A stretch of DNA of 64,000 bases. Source: JAAYRQ01 sp035647235. GTDB lineage: Bacteria > Bacillota > Syntrophomonadia > Syntrophomonadales > Syntrophomonadaceae. Below the pieces are notes generated by a model. It made no database searches, was not told where the DNA came from, and saw nothing but the letters and a program-made list of their open reading frames with translations. Shown here in pieces: positions 46,297 through 55,704 of the stretch. The stretch lies in NCBI GenBank assembly GCA_964514235.1, contig CAZEPV010000002.1:129356-193355 (forward strand). The letters run 5' to 3'. The position numbers were made by a program, and so were the translations under genes. The stretch's first letter is position 1; the number at the start of each line of letters is the position of its first letter.

Positions 46297-47997
46297 ATGG
46301 TGAAATCTACAGAACTTTTTTATCCTACATTAAGGGAAGTACCCAATGAGGCAGAAATAATTAGCCATCAGCTACTTTTGAGAGCTGGTTTTATTAGGAG
46401 AAATGCGGCAGGTGTTTATACCTATTTGAATTTAGGGCACCGAGTAATAAAAAAGATCATGCAGATAGTAAGGGAAGAAATGGATAGGGCTGGGGGCCAA
46501 GAAGTATTAATGCCTATAATTCAACCTCGAGAATTATGGGAAAAATCAGGTCGTTGGTCGGTATATGGTGATGAGATGTTTCGTTTAAAGGATAGACATA
46601 ATCGTGATTTTTCCTTGGCACCTACCCATGAAGAATTAATTACATCGCTGGTAAATGCTGATGTCCAATCATACCGCGACTTACCCTTACTAATATATCA
46701 GATTCAAAATAAATATAGGGATGAAATTAGACCACGTTTCGGTTTGATGCGGGGTCGAGAATTTATCATGAAGGATCTATATTCCTTTGACATCGATGAA
46801 AAGGGCTTAGATATATCTTATCGCAAGATGTATGAAGCCTATAATAGAATATATGCAAGGCTAGACTTAAAATTCAGGGTTGTGGAGGCAGATAGTGGGG
46901 CCATTGGTGGCAATGAAAGTCACGAATTTATGGTTTTAGCTGATAATGGCGAATCGGAGATTGTCTATTGTGAAAATTGCAATTATGCTGCCAATGTCGA
47001 AAAAGCGACTTGTCTTTCAACCGAAAGAGAAAAAGAGGAAATGCTGGAACTAGATAAATTACACACTGAAGGGCAAAGGACAATTCAAGATATAGTTGAT
47101 AACTTCAATATTCCCGCCACTAAACAGGTTAAAACCCTAATGTATTTAGCTGATGGTGAAATAATAGCGGTAATATTAAGAGGTGACAGAGAGCTCAATG
47201 AAATAAAGCTAAAAAATCTTTTAGCCTGTGATGACTTATTTATGGCTGATGAAGCTACAGTAAGGGCAGAATGTGGTGCAGGATTTGGTTCTTTGGGCCC
47301 AGTAGGTCTAGACGTGAAGATTTATGCGGACTTGGAAGTTACAAATATGAGTAATTTTACTTGTGGGGCCAATGAAGATGATTACCACTATACTAACGTT
47401 AACTTAGGTCGTGATTTTGTACCGGAAAAAATCGTAGATTTGAGGAATGCTGTTGCTGGAGATTTATGTCCCGAATGCAGGGAACCTTTATCATTAGTCA
47501 GAGGTATAGAAGTCGGCCACATTTTTAAATTGGGCACCAAGTATTCGGAGTCTATGGAGGCAACATTTTTGGATCCACAAGGGGAGGCCAAGCCTTTCGT
47601 TATGGGATGTTATGGCATTGGGGTTTCTCGTACTATGGCCGCTGCAATCGAACAGAATTATGATGAGAATGGCATAATCTGGCCAATACCCATTGCTCCT
47701 TATCATGTAATCATAGTGCCAATTAATATTAAAAACGAAGAATTGAATGCAGCTGCTATTTCAATATATGATGAATTAAGTCAAGCTGGTCTAGAAGTTA
47801 TATTAGATGACAGGGATGAAAGGGCGGGAGTAAAGTTTAAAGATGCAGACTTAATCGGGGTTCCCATCAGAATTACAATTGGCCCCAAATCCTGGCAGGA
47901 AAATAAGGTCGAAATCAAGAAAAGATGGAAAAGACAAGCTGAACTAATAGAAAGAGATAATGTTTTAGACAAAGTAAAGGCTATAATCGCCCCTTAA
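46297..47997 (+). CDS. proS: Prolyl-tRNA synthetase, bacterial type
   Basis: Class II synthetase of 566 residues. Motif 2 (YRDEIRPRFGLMRGREF) and motif 3 (GCYGIGVSRTMAA) are complete, and the YbaK-like editing insertion lies between about residues 225 and 390. The C-terminal anticodon-binding domain contains VILDDRDERAGVKFKDADLIG. GGGAGGAA precedes ATG 46297. Confidence 0.97.
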   Translation: MVKSTELFYPTLREVPNEAEIISHQLLLRAGFIRRNAAGVYTYLNLGHRVIKKIMQIVREEMDRAGGQEVLMPIIQPRELWEKSGRWSVYGDEMFRLKDRHNRDFSLAPTHEELITSLVNADVQSYRDLPLLIYQIQNKYRDEIRPRFGLMRGREFIMKDLYSFDIDEKGLDISYRKMYEAYNRIYARLDLKFRVVEADSGAIGGNESHEFMVLADNGESEIVYCENCNYAANVEKATCLSTEREKEEMLELDKLHTEGQRTIQDIVDNFNIPATKQVKTLMYLADGEIIAVILRGDRELNEIKLKNLLACDDLFMADEATVRAECGAGFGSLGPVGLDVKIYADLEVTNMSNFTCGANEDDYHYTNVNLGRDFVPEKIVDLRNAVAGDLCPECREPLSLVRGIEVGHIFKLGTKYSESMEATFLDPQGEAKPFVMGCYGIGVSRTMAAAIEQNYDENGIIWPIPIAPYHVIIVPINIKNEELNAAAISIYDELSQAGLEVILDDRDERAGVKFKDADLIGVPIRITIGPKSWQENKVEIKKRWKRQAELIERDNVLDKVKAIIAP

Positions 47998-48018
47998 TAT
48001 TATAGTTTGGGTGATGAG

Positions 48019-48684
48019 ATGACAGTATACGAAATAATTTTTAAATTAACTTTAGCCTGTATTTTAGGCGGACTCATCGGTTTAGAACGAGAAAGCTTAA
48101 ACAGACCTGCTGGGCTTAGAACCTACACTTTAGTCTGTGTAGGTTCAGCTTTAGCTATGATTATTTCATTAGATATGTATTTTCAGTATTATCAAACTGT
48201 AAACGCAGACCCTGGTCGTATAGCTGCCCAGGTTATTAGTGGGATAGGGTTTCTAGGTGCTGGCACAATTATGCGCGAAGGGGTAACTGTTCGGGGCTTG
48301 ACTACTGCAGCAGGTTTATGGGCTGTGGCTTGTATAGGATTAGCAGTTGGGGCGGGCTTATATATTCCAGCGGTTTTTTCAACGGTAATTATCTTGTTTA
48401 TTCTTATTTATTTTGTCAGATTCGAGCAAAAATTTACGGGTATGCGGGAATATAAAGGTTTACTGATAATAATAGAAGATAAGCCTGGACAGATAGGTAC
48501 TATTGGATTAATGTTGGGTGAATTAGGGGTCTATATTAAGAATATTAATATGTCCCATCTAGAAGAAAAAGATTATTTGGAGATAGAGTTACTCCTGCAA
48601 TTACCCCCGAATGTTTTGATTAATGAGGTAGTCCATGAATTGACAGGTATTAGTGGCTTGATAAGTATAGATAGGCTTAATTAG
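48019..48684 (+). CDS. MgtC/SapB family membrane protein
   Basis: Protein of 221 residues with an N-terminal block of about four transmembrane helices containing GGLIGLERESLNRPAGLRTY and GIGFLGAGTIMREG, then RGLTTAAGLWAVACIGLAVG, all MgtC/SapB hallmarks. The C-terminal ~75 residues form an ACT-like soluble domain. ATG 48019 is chosen with GGGTGATGAG just before it; TTG 48007 is the longer alternative. Role in this organism unknown; it is inserted between proS and polC. Confidence 0.88.
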   Translation: MTVYEIIFKLTLACILGGLIGLERESLNRPAGLRTYTLVCVGSALAMIISLDMYFQYYQTVNADPGRIAAQVISGIGFLGAGTIMREGVTVRGLTTAAGLWAVACIGLAVGAGLYIPAVFSTVIILFILIYFVRFEQKFTGMREYKGLLIIIEDKPGQIGTIGLMLGELGVYIKNINMSHLEEKDYLEIELLLQLPPNVLINEVVHELTGISGLISIDRLN

Positions 48685-48711
48685 CTGATAGGGTATAAGG
48701 GGGGGGCATAG

Positions 48712-51700
48712 GTGTCTAGAGACTTTTATAATTTTTTTTGTAAACATACTAACCAATCTTGTTCTGATAAATGGCTCCATAGCGAGCTTATAAAAGCTGA
48801 AGTGTTTAGCCATAGGGGATTATGGAGGATACATGTTGGCATATATTCTCCTATCAATAAAAAAGAAATTAATATAGTTAAAAATAAATTACTAAAAAAT
48901 TTTAATTTTTTAAATGATATTGAAATCATACCCATCCCCTGTGAACCAGACTTAGTAAATGACATAATTAATCTACACCGGGATGAGCTATCATCCTCTT
49001 TCTTTTCCAACCAAGAAATCAAGAATCATATTATTTGGCAGGTCGATGGCCTCAGAATAGATTTGCAAACTAAAGATGAGAAGGCATTTACATATCTTAT
49101 AGAAAACAAAACATGTAACAAACTAGCTAATTGGCTATGGGAAGAATATTTATTAAGGGTAATAGTCAGAGCTATCCATACGGACAATGTTAAGGTAGAA
49201 AAAAATGTGGAAAGATTTATCCCCAAAAAGGAAATAGAACTGATAGAAGGTATGCCTACTCCTGAATTAACCCCAAACAATCGCAGGAACACCAAAAGGG
49301 TCAAGCAGAATTCTTTGAGTTCTACAGTTAAATCCATGGAAATATCTGATGTAGAAGAAGGTATGAGAAAGGCAGTAGTTGAAGGGGAGATATGGCATAA
49401 GGAGAATACCCAGCTAAGAGACGGTCGTTATGTTATTAGTTATTATTTAACCGATTATCAAGATAGTATTATAGTAAAAAACTTTATAGATGATTATGCA
49501 GATGACCTTCTTCAAATTGGGGATTGGGTAAAGGTAGAAGGAAGCGTAAGGTATGATAACTATGTAGGTGAAGTTATTATATTTCTTAATTCCTACTTAA
49601 TAGGTAAAAAACCCGAACGGCAAGATAAAAGCCCCCAAAAGCGGGTTGAATTGCATTTACATACCAAAATGAGTGCTATGGATGGCCTAACCGAAATAGA
49701 TGCGGTAATTAAACGAGCAGCTAAATGGGGGCACCCAGCAATAGCTATTACCGATCACGGATGTATCCAGAGTTTTCCCCTAGCCTACCAAGCAGCCAGA
49801 AAATATAATATCAAAGTCATCTATGGTGTGGAAGCTTACCTAGTTAATAAAAATAAGAAGGAATCACCCTATCATATTATTTTACTAGCCCAAAACAAGG
49901 AAGGATTACAGAACTTATACAAGTTAGTCAGCATATCATACCTAGATTATTTTTATCGTCATCCCAAGATTCCAAGGGATGTATTGGAGGAATATAGGGC
50001 AGGTATTATAGTAGGTTCAGCTTGTGAAGCAGGTGAACTGTACAAAGCATTTGTCAATAATCTAGACCCAGATGAAATTAAAAAAATTGCAACCTTTTAT
50101 GATTATTTAGAAATCCAGCCTCTGCAAAATAATGATTTCTTAGTTAGGGATGGTCTCGTCAAGGATAAGGACGCTTTAAGGGAAATTAATCGGCAAATTC
50201 TAGCTTTAGGCGATGAATTGAATATACCTGTTGTGGCTACTAGTGACGCACATTTTTTGGATCCCGAACATGAGATATATAGGCGTATCATTATGGCAGG
50301 GCAAGGATATAAAGATGTAGAAAATGAGCTACCCTTATATTTTAAAACAACCGAGGAAATGCTAAATGATTTTAGCTATTTAGGGGAAAATAATGCCCAA
50401 AAAGTAGTAATAGACAATTCTCTTTTAATCGCCCAAGAAATAGGGGAGATAAAACCTATTCCAGACGGATTTTATCCTCCGCAAATCGAAGGGGCGGCTG
50501 CAGATGTTAACCAACTTACTTGGGATCGAGCTTACGAGCTGTATGGGGCAAAACCACCTAAAATGGTGGCTGAACGGATAGAAAAAGAGTTGAATTCAAT
50601 TACTAGCCATGGCTTTAGCGTTTTATATTTGATTGCCCATAAATTAGTTAAGAAATCTAATGAAGATGGCTACTTAGTAGGTTCTAGGGGGTCGGTAGGT
50701 TCATCATTAGTCGCTTATCTTACAGGTGTTACCGAAGTTAATCCTTTACCACCTCATTATAGGTGTCCAGAGTGTAAAGAAACAGAATTTATCCTTTCTA
50801 CTTCCATTGGTTCAGGAGCTGATTTACCTAATAAGACTTGTGCACATTGTAATGTAGACTTAATTAAAGAAGGGTTTGACATACCCTTTGAGACCTTTTT
50901 AGGTTTTACTGGTGATAAGGTTCCAGACATAGATTTGAACTTTTCAGGTGAATACCAGAGTAAGGCCCACCAATATGTGGAGGAGTTATTTGGCAGTGCC
51001 AATGTCTATCGGGCAGGGACAGTATCTACCATAGCAGAAAAGACAGCATTTGGTTTTGTGAAAAAGTATATGGACGAACATGCTAGGAATATAAAAAAAT
51101 CAGAGATAAATCGTTTGGTTAAAGGGATTACTGGGGTCAGAAGGACTACGGGGCAGCATCCAGGGGGATTAATAGTAGTACCCCAGGATAAAAACATTTA
51201 TGAATTTACCCCTCTACAATATCCAGCTGATAAAAAAGCTTCTGGTGTAATTACAACCCATTTTGAGTACCATGCTCTCGAAGATCAACTAGTAAAGCTC
51301 GATATATTAGGTCATGATGATCCTACGGTAATAAAAGAACTAGAGGACCTAACTGGGATTGATGCCACAACTATCAGCCTGAGCGAAGCAAAAACAATGG
51401 ACCTGTTTTCCTCGGTGGAACCTCTAGGCTTAGAGCCTAAAAATATTAATTCCACTGTGGGTACTTTTGGGATTCCAGAATTCGGGACTAAATTTGTTAG
51501 GCAAATGCTAGAAACTACACGTCCCAAAACATTTGCCGAATTAGTTAGAATCAGTGGATTATCACATGGTACCGATGTTTGGTTAAACAATGCCCAATAT
51601 TTGATAAAAAACCAGATAGCCGAATTAAGTCAAGTTATTTGTACTAGAGATGACATAATGACCTTTTTAATTTATAAGGGTATTGATAAAAAAATCGCCT

Positions 51701-52347
51701 TTAAAATTATGGAACAAGTTAGAAGGGGACGGGGCTTAACTAAGGAAGATGAAGAAATCATGCAGGACCATCAAGTTCCAACCTGGTATATAGAATCATG
51801 TAAAAAAATTAAATATATGTTTCCCAAGGCCCATGCTGTTGCCTATGTAACCATGGCTTATCGGATTGCCTATTTTAAGGTTTATCATCCCCTAGCATTT
51901 TATGCCAGCTTCTTTAGCATTAGAGCAGAGGATTTCGATGCAGAAACCATCTTGGCTGGTTATGAAAGGGTGAAAAACAAAATTCAAATAATAGAAAACG
52001 CTGGCTATGCAGCGAGCCCGAAGGATAAGAAACTTTTGCCTATACTAGAAGTCGCTTTGGAAATGTATGCGAGGGGCTTTAATTTTTACCCAGTAGATAT
52101 CACTTATTCATCTGCAAGTAAATTTATAATAAAGGATAATGGCTTGCTGCTCCCCTTTTCTGCCTTACCCAATGTAGGCGTAACTGCAGCACGGGGGATA
52201 GAAAATGCCATAAAAGAAGGGGAATTTGTCTCGGTAGAAGATTTCCAAGCCAAAACTAACTTAAATAAAACCGCCATGGACGTCCTGCGCAGATATGATT
52301 GTTTCAAGAATTTACCTGAAAGCACCCAAATTAGTCTTTTTGGTTAA
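48712..52347 (+). CDS. polC: DNA polymerase III PolC lacking the embedded exonuclease domain
   Basis: Replicative polymerase of 1211 residues, starting at GTG 48712; typical PolC is about 1430. Order seen: N-terminal domain (1-~210), OB fold (~220-305), PHP domain (~311-650) with RVELHLHT (His315, His317) and AITDHG, zinc motif (two CxxC pairs, ~685-710), palm with catalytic Asp739 and Asp741 (VPDIDLNF), fingers, and clamp-binding QISLF at the end. In the family an exonuclease of about 190 residues interrupts PHP after GVEAxLV; here residues 373-388 run straight from GVEAYLV to SPYHIILLAQN, so the whole DEDD nuclease is missing without frame damage. Proofreading must come from the PHP domain or another protein (inference). 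Confidence 0.96.
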   Translation: MSRDFYNFFCKHTNQSCSDKWLHSELIKAEVFSHRGLWRIHVGIYSPINKKEINIVKNKLLKNFNFLNDIEIIPIPCEPDLVNDIINLHRDELSSSFFSNQEIKNHIIWQVDGLRIDLQTKDEKAFTYLIENKTCNKLANWLWEEYLLRVIVRAIHTDNVKVEKNVERFIPKKEIELIEGMPTPELTPNNRRNTKRVKQNSLSSTVKSMEISDVEEGMRKAVVEGEIWHKENTQLRDGRYVISYYLTDYQDSIIVKNFIDDYADDLLQIGDWVKVEGSVRYDNYVGEVIIFLNSYLIGKKPERQDKSPQKRVELHLHTKMSAMDGLTEIDAVIKRAAKWGHPAIAITDHGCIQSFPLAYQAARKYNIKVIYGVEAYLVNKNKKESPYHIILLAQNKEGLQNLYKLVSISYLDYFYRHPKIPRDVLEEYRAGIIVGSACEAGELYKAFVNNLDPDEIKKIATFYDYLEIQPLQNNDFLVRDGLVKDKDALREINRQILALGDELNIPVVATSDAHFLDPEHEIYRRIIMAGQGYKDVENELPLYFKTTEEMLNDFSYLGENNAQKVVIDNSLLIAQEIGEIKPIPDGFYPPQIEGAAADVNQLTWDRAYELYGAKPPKMVAERIEKELNSITSHGFSVLYLIAHKLVKKSNEDGYLVGSRGSVGSSLVAYLTGVTEVNPLPPHYRCPECKETEFILSTSIGSGADLPNKTCAHCNVDLIKEGFDIPFETFLGFTGDKVPDIDLNFSGEYQSKAHQYVEELFGSANVYRAGTVSTIAEKTAFGFVKKYMDEHARNIKKSEINRLVKGITGVRRTTGQHPGGLIVVPQDKNIYEFTPLQYPADKKASGVITTHFEYHALEDQLVKLDILGHDDPTVIKELEDLTGIDATTISLSEAKTMDLFSSVEPLGLEPKNINSTVGTFGIPEFGTKFVRQMLETTRPKTFAELVRISGLSHGTDVWLNNAQYLIKNQIAELSQVICTRDDIMTFLIYKGIDKKIAFKIMEQVRRGRGLTKEDEEIMQDHQVPTWYIESCKKIKYMFPKAHAVAYVTMAYRIAYFKVYHPLAFYASFFSIRAEDFDAETILAGYERVKNKIQIIENAGYAASPKDKKLLPILEVALEMYARGFNFYPVDITYSSASKFIIKDNGLLLPFSALPNVGVTAARGIENAIKEGEFVSVEDFQAKTNLNKTAMDVLRRYDCFKNLPESTQISLFG

Positions 52348-52360
52348 AATAAAATGCCTT

Positions 52361-52397
52361 AATATAGCTGCAATTATGAATGTAGCTATATTTTTTT
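52361..52397 (+). terminator. Rho-independent terminator after polC
   Basis: AATATAGCT (52361-52369) pairs with AGCTATATT (52384-52392), and T residues continue to 52397. It closes the uppS-polC unit. Confidence 0.85.
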
Positions 52398-52416
52398 GCC
52401 TATTTTTAAATTACTA

Positions 52417-52445
52417 TTGTCATTACTTTAAGATTAGTATATAAT
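52417..52445 (+). promoter_or_regulatory. SigA-type promoter of the ABC/methyltransferase/GTPase cluster
   Basis: TTGTCA (52417-52422) and TATAAT (52440-52445) are separated by exactly 17 bases. The predicted start near 52452 leaves a leader of about 130 bases before the first gene, in which I recognise no known riboswitch. Confidence 0.75.
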
Positions 52446-52579
52446 GGCTCTAGTTAGTTCTTGTTAGTATGAGTTTGCTTTTATTAGGTATTTTTTCTCC
52501 AGGTTTCTTACTTCTAATTTTACTTTAAAATTATTTAGCAAATTGCTTAACAATTAATAGCATAGGGGAGGGCTAGGGA

Positions 52580-53263
52580 TTGTTTGGTTTAGAAAATATA
52601 GTATTAAATTACGGTGATTTAAGGGTTCTAGATCAATTTAACTTAACTTGTGATGGTAAGGAATTTATAAGTTTATTCGGTCCATCTGGGGTGGGGAAGA
52701 GCAGCATACTAAATATCCTAGCTGGAATTATAAAACCCCAATCAGGAAAAATTAAGAGTAATAGCCAAAGGTTAGCTTATGTTTTCCAGGAACCTCGCTT
52801 GCTTCCCTGGTTTACTGTAAAACAAAACATGCAATTAGGTCTACATAATTTAGGCTTAACTAATCGTCAACAAGAAGAACGCATCAATAGTTTATTACCT
52901 TTGCTGGGATTATCGGATTTTGCTGATTATTATCCTAGCCAACTAAGTGGTGGTATGAAACAAAGAGTATCAATAGGACGAGCATTTGCCATTCTACCAG
53001 ATTTACTTCTTTTGGATGAACCCTTTTCAGCCCTAGATGAAAACTTAAAACAAGATATGCGTGAACTTTTGCATACCCTGCAGGAATGGCATCCCTGTAC
53101 TAAAGTAATGGTAACTCATGATGTAAATGAAGCTATAAAGCTCAGCGACCGCATCGTAGTTTTAACTGGGAGTCCTTGTAGGATTGCCCTAAATATTTAT
53201 CCCCAAACAGAAAACGAAGGGGAATTAGAGAAAATTTTATTAAGTGCGGCCGTATCTGCTTAA
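52580..53263 (+). CDS. ABC importer ATPase (SsuB/TauB-like)
   Basis: ATPase of 227 residues powering import with the next two gene products. Walker A is FGPSGVGKSS (about 35-44), the Q-loop FQEPRLLPW, the signature LSGGMKQR and Walker B LLLLDEPFSALD are intact, followed by the H-loop VTHDV. It starts at TTG 52580 after AGGGGAGGG. The family includes sulfonate, nitrate and pyrimidine importers; the substrate here cannot be read from the sequence. Confidence 0.9.
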   Translation: MFGLENIVLNYGDLRVLDQFNLTCDGKEFISLFGPSGVGKSSILNILAGIIKPQSGKIKSNSQRLAYVFQEPRLLPWFTVKQNMQLGLHNLGLTNRQQEERINSLLPLLGLSDFADYYPSQLSGGMKQRVSIGRAFAILPDLLLLDEPFSALDENLKQDMRELLHTLQEWHPCTKVMVTHDVNEAIKLSDRIVVLTGSPCRIALNIYPQTENEGELEKILLSAAVSA

Positions 53264-53285
53264 AGCAAAATGAAGGGGTGGAGGA

Positions 53286-54296
53286 ATGGGAAGGAAAGCA
53301 TTGTCACTGATTTTATTCTTGGTCATGGTGTTTTTTATGATGGGATGTAATACAGATGGGGAAAGAAATTCTGCCCAGGATGTAATAGTAGGGGATGAAG
53401 TGGAGGAACTTAACTTGTCAATAGGTGTGGCTCCTGGCCCCGCATCATATCCGCTGGTATTATTGGCCGAAGAAAATCCAGGAATCGAACTCAAAACCTG
53501 GCAAAACATGGCCCAACTAACCTCAATGGTAACTACTAAGGAAATACAAATATGTGCTAGCCCTATAAGTAATGCCCTACTAACCTATAACAAAGGTTTT
53601 GATGTGCAATTGTCCATGGTCACAGTATGGGGAATGCTCTATGTGATGAGTACAGATGCTAGTCTTTCCTCCCTGCAAGATTTAAAAGGTGAAGAAATTG
53701 TCATATCCGGTCAGGGCAATATAAACGATCTAATATTCCGCCATTTGTTAATTGAGAATGGCATGGATCCTGATACAGACCTTACTATTACCTATATGGA
53801 TATGCCAGAAGCCTCATCACGTCTTGTAACTGGGGATTTAAAGCATGCAGTTCTAAATGAACCCCACTCTAGCGTAGTTACCCTAAATGCACAAAAAAGC
53901 AATATTGATTTATTTCGGGTGTTAGATTTAACCGAGGAATGGAACAAATTGCCTGGCCAGGAAGATATCCGCTTGCCGATGGCTGGCATTGTAGTAGTCA
54001 AGGACGAAAAACTTACTGCTGAGGAATATGAAAATTTCGAAGCACAGTACTTTGCAGCCTGTGAAAGGGTTAATAGCAACCCCAAAGAAGTAGGATCCAT
54101 AGTAGAAAAATATATTCCCTGGATGAAGGCAACAGCAGTTGCGGAATCTACTAAGTATGCTAGGCTTAGACCACAAAAAGCTACAGAATGTCAAGCAGAA
54201 ATTGAAGCATTTTTCCAAGAACTCAGTAAAACTAATGATGTAAAAGCTTTTGGAGGGAAACTACCTGATGCAGGCTTCTATTATCAAGGAAGATAA
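53286..54296 (+). CDS. ABC substrate-binding lipoprotein (NMT1/SsuA-like)
   Basis: Protein of 336 residues with a lipoprotein signal peptide: hydrophobic stretch about 5-18 and lipobox FMMGC, so Cys20 or so becomes lipid-anchored. The mature part has the two-lobe pattern of NMT1/SsuA proteins (GVAPGPASYPLVLLAEE, SLQDLKGEEIVISGQGNIND as separate elements). GGGGTGGAGG precedes ATG 53286. Overlaps the permease gene by 29 bases. Substrate unknown. Confidence 0.88.
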   Translation: MGRKALSLILFLVMVFFMMGCNTDGERNSAQDVIVGDEVEELNLSIGVAPGPASYPLVLLAEENPGIELKTWQNMAQLTSMVTTKEIQICASPISNALLTYNKGFDVQLSMVTVWGMLYVMSTDASLSSLQDLKGEEIVISGQGNINDLIFRHLLIENGMDPDTDLTITYMDMPEASSRLVTGDLKHAVLNEPHSSVVTLNAQKSNIDLFRVLDLTEEWNKLPGQEDIRLPMAGIVVVKDEKLTAEEYENFEAQYFAACERVNSNPKEVGSIVEKYIPWMKATAVAESTKYARLRPQKATECQAEIEAFFQELSKTNDVKAFGGKLPDAGFYYQGR

Positions 54297-55047
54297 AGAA
54301 TATTTTTATTACTTATTAGGTGTATTACTGCTAGTATTTGGATGGCAAATATTATCTCTGATATACAATGAAGTAATTATTCCATCACCTGCAAAGACCT
54401 TTGAAGTGCTTTTATGGCTTATTAAGAGCGGTGAGTTACAAGAAAACATAATTATTTCCTTTAAGCGCCAGCTTATTGGCTTGAGTTTAGGGGTAGTAGC
54501 TGGACTAGGAAGTGGCTTATTAGCGGGAAATTTTAAAAAACTAGAGCTTACATTGCAACCATTGATAAGTTTTCTTATGTCTATCCCAGCTATCGTATTT
54601 GTAGTAATGGCTATGGTTTGGTTCGGTATGGGTACTCAAGTAGCCATATTTATAGTAGCAATTTTAGTATTTCCGATTATGTATATTAATACGGTGGAGG
54701 GTATAAAATCCATAGATCCCGAACTAATTCAAATGGTGAAGATATACAAATTACCTGTTCGTTATACAATTAGCCAAGTATATCTGCCTGGAATGTTACA
54801 TGGTTTAATCGCTGGTTTTTCACTTTCCTTAGCCTCATCAGTACGCCTAACTGTAATGGCAGAATTGCTTGGGGCTCGGGAAGGGATAGGACAAAGGATA
54901 GCCATAGCCCGCGCTTATTTAGAAACGGATCAATTATTTGCTTGGATTATAGTATTAATTACCGTCCTAATTGCTATGGAATACTTATTAATACGACCTT
55001 TAAAAAATTTAACTAGCCGTTGGCAAGATACAGCCAATAAATTATAA
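54268..55047 (+). CDS. ABC importer permease (SsuC/TauC-like)
   Basis: Integral membrane protein of 259 residues with about six transmembrane helices and the ATPase-contact EAA loop around YKLPVRYTISQVYLPGMLHG. ATG 54268 is chosen as GGAGGG (54252-54257) is 10 bases upstream, whereas the longer TTG 54250 start has no such signal. Belongs to the BPD_transp_1 importer family with the two upstream genes. Confidence 0.9.
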   Translation: MQASIIKEDKEYFYYLLGVLLLVFGWQILSLIYNEVIIPSPAKTFEVLLWLIKSGELQENIIISFKRQLIGLSLGVVAGLGSGLLAGNFKKLELTLQPLISFLMSIPAIVFVVMAMVWFGMGTQVAIFIVAILVFPIMYINTVEGIKSIDPELIQMVKIYKLPVRYTISQVYLPGMLHGLIAGFSLSLASSVRLTVMAELLGAREGIGQRIAIARAYLETDQLFAWIIVLITVLIAMEYLLIRPLKNLTSRWQDTANKL

Positions 55048-55053
55048 AAAGGA

Positions 55054-55704
55054 ATGATAAAAATAGCTAATAAAGCCAGGGAATTCGATAAAATAGCTAG
55101 GGAAGTTTTTGCCCCTGCCTATCCTATCATTGCCAAACAGATATTAGAAAAAACACAAATTAAGCAAGGTTATTGCTTAGATATAGGATGTGGTAGTGGC
55201 TACTTGGGGCTAAATATAGCACAAAAAAGTAATCTCTATGTTTATGCTATGGATAATGATCCCCAGGCACTGGAAATTCTAAAGGAAAATATCCAGCAAC
55301 TAGGGCTTGGTGCTAGGGTAGAAGCACTGTCAGGAAATGTACATAATATTCCTTTGGAAAATGATAGAGTCCAATTAATAATAAGCCGTGGTTCTATGTT
55401 TTCCTGGGAAGAGCCCCTAAGTGCTTTTAATGAGGTATACAGAGTCCTAGCTCCTAATGGCAAAGGCTATATTGGGGGTGGCTTTGCTACAGCCGAAATA
55501 AAAAAGCAAATAGATGAAGAAATGCTTAAAAGAAACCCGAACTGGTTAGTGCACCAAAACAAAAAGATTGGACCAAAACAGCCTGCAAAATGGCGGGAAA
55601 CAATGCTTGAAACTAATATCCCCGAATTTGATATTATTCATAACCCAGTTGAAATGTGGATAGTTTTTGAAAAAGAAAGGGACTTGTTATGGAAAAGATT
55701 TTAA
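55054..55704 (+). CDS. Class I SAM-dependent methyltransferase
   Basis: Protein of 216 residues. SAM-binding motif I is CLDIGCGSGYLGLNIA (about 43-58), motif II YAMDNDPQALE and a post-motif region SRGSMFSWEEPLSAFNEVYRVL are clear. The C-terminal part contains GPKQPAKWRETMLE, not from a specific family I recognise. GGA directly abuts the ATG, so initiation is probably by coupling from the permease gene. Overlaps the next gene by 16 bases. Target unknown; a small molecule linked to the transported substrate is a guess. Confidence 0.85.
   Translation: MIKIANKAREFDKIAREVFAPAYPIIAKQILEKTQIKQGYCLDIGCGSGYLGLNIAQKSNLYVYAMDNDPQALEILKENIQQLGLGARVEALSGNVHNIPLENDRVQLIISRGSMFSWEEPLSAFNEVYRVLAPNGKGYIGGGFATAEIKKQIDEEMLKRNPNWLVHQNKKIGPKQPAKWRETMLETNIPEFDIIHNPVEMWIVFEKERDLLWKRF

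Noticed and set aside
52446..52579. Known riboswitch in the leader of the ABC cluster
   Set aside because: No cobalamin, TPP or other consensus that I recognise; only short A/T-rich pairings.
54250..54267. TTG extension of the permease
   Set aside because: No ribosome-binding site; GGAGGG fits ATG 54268.
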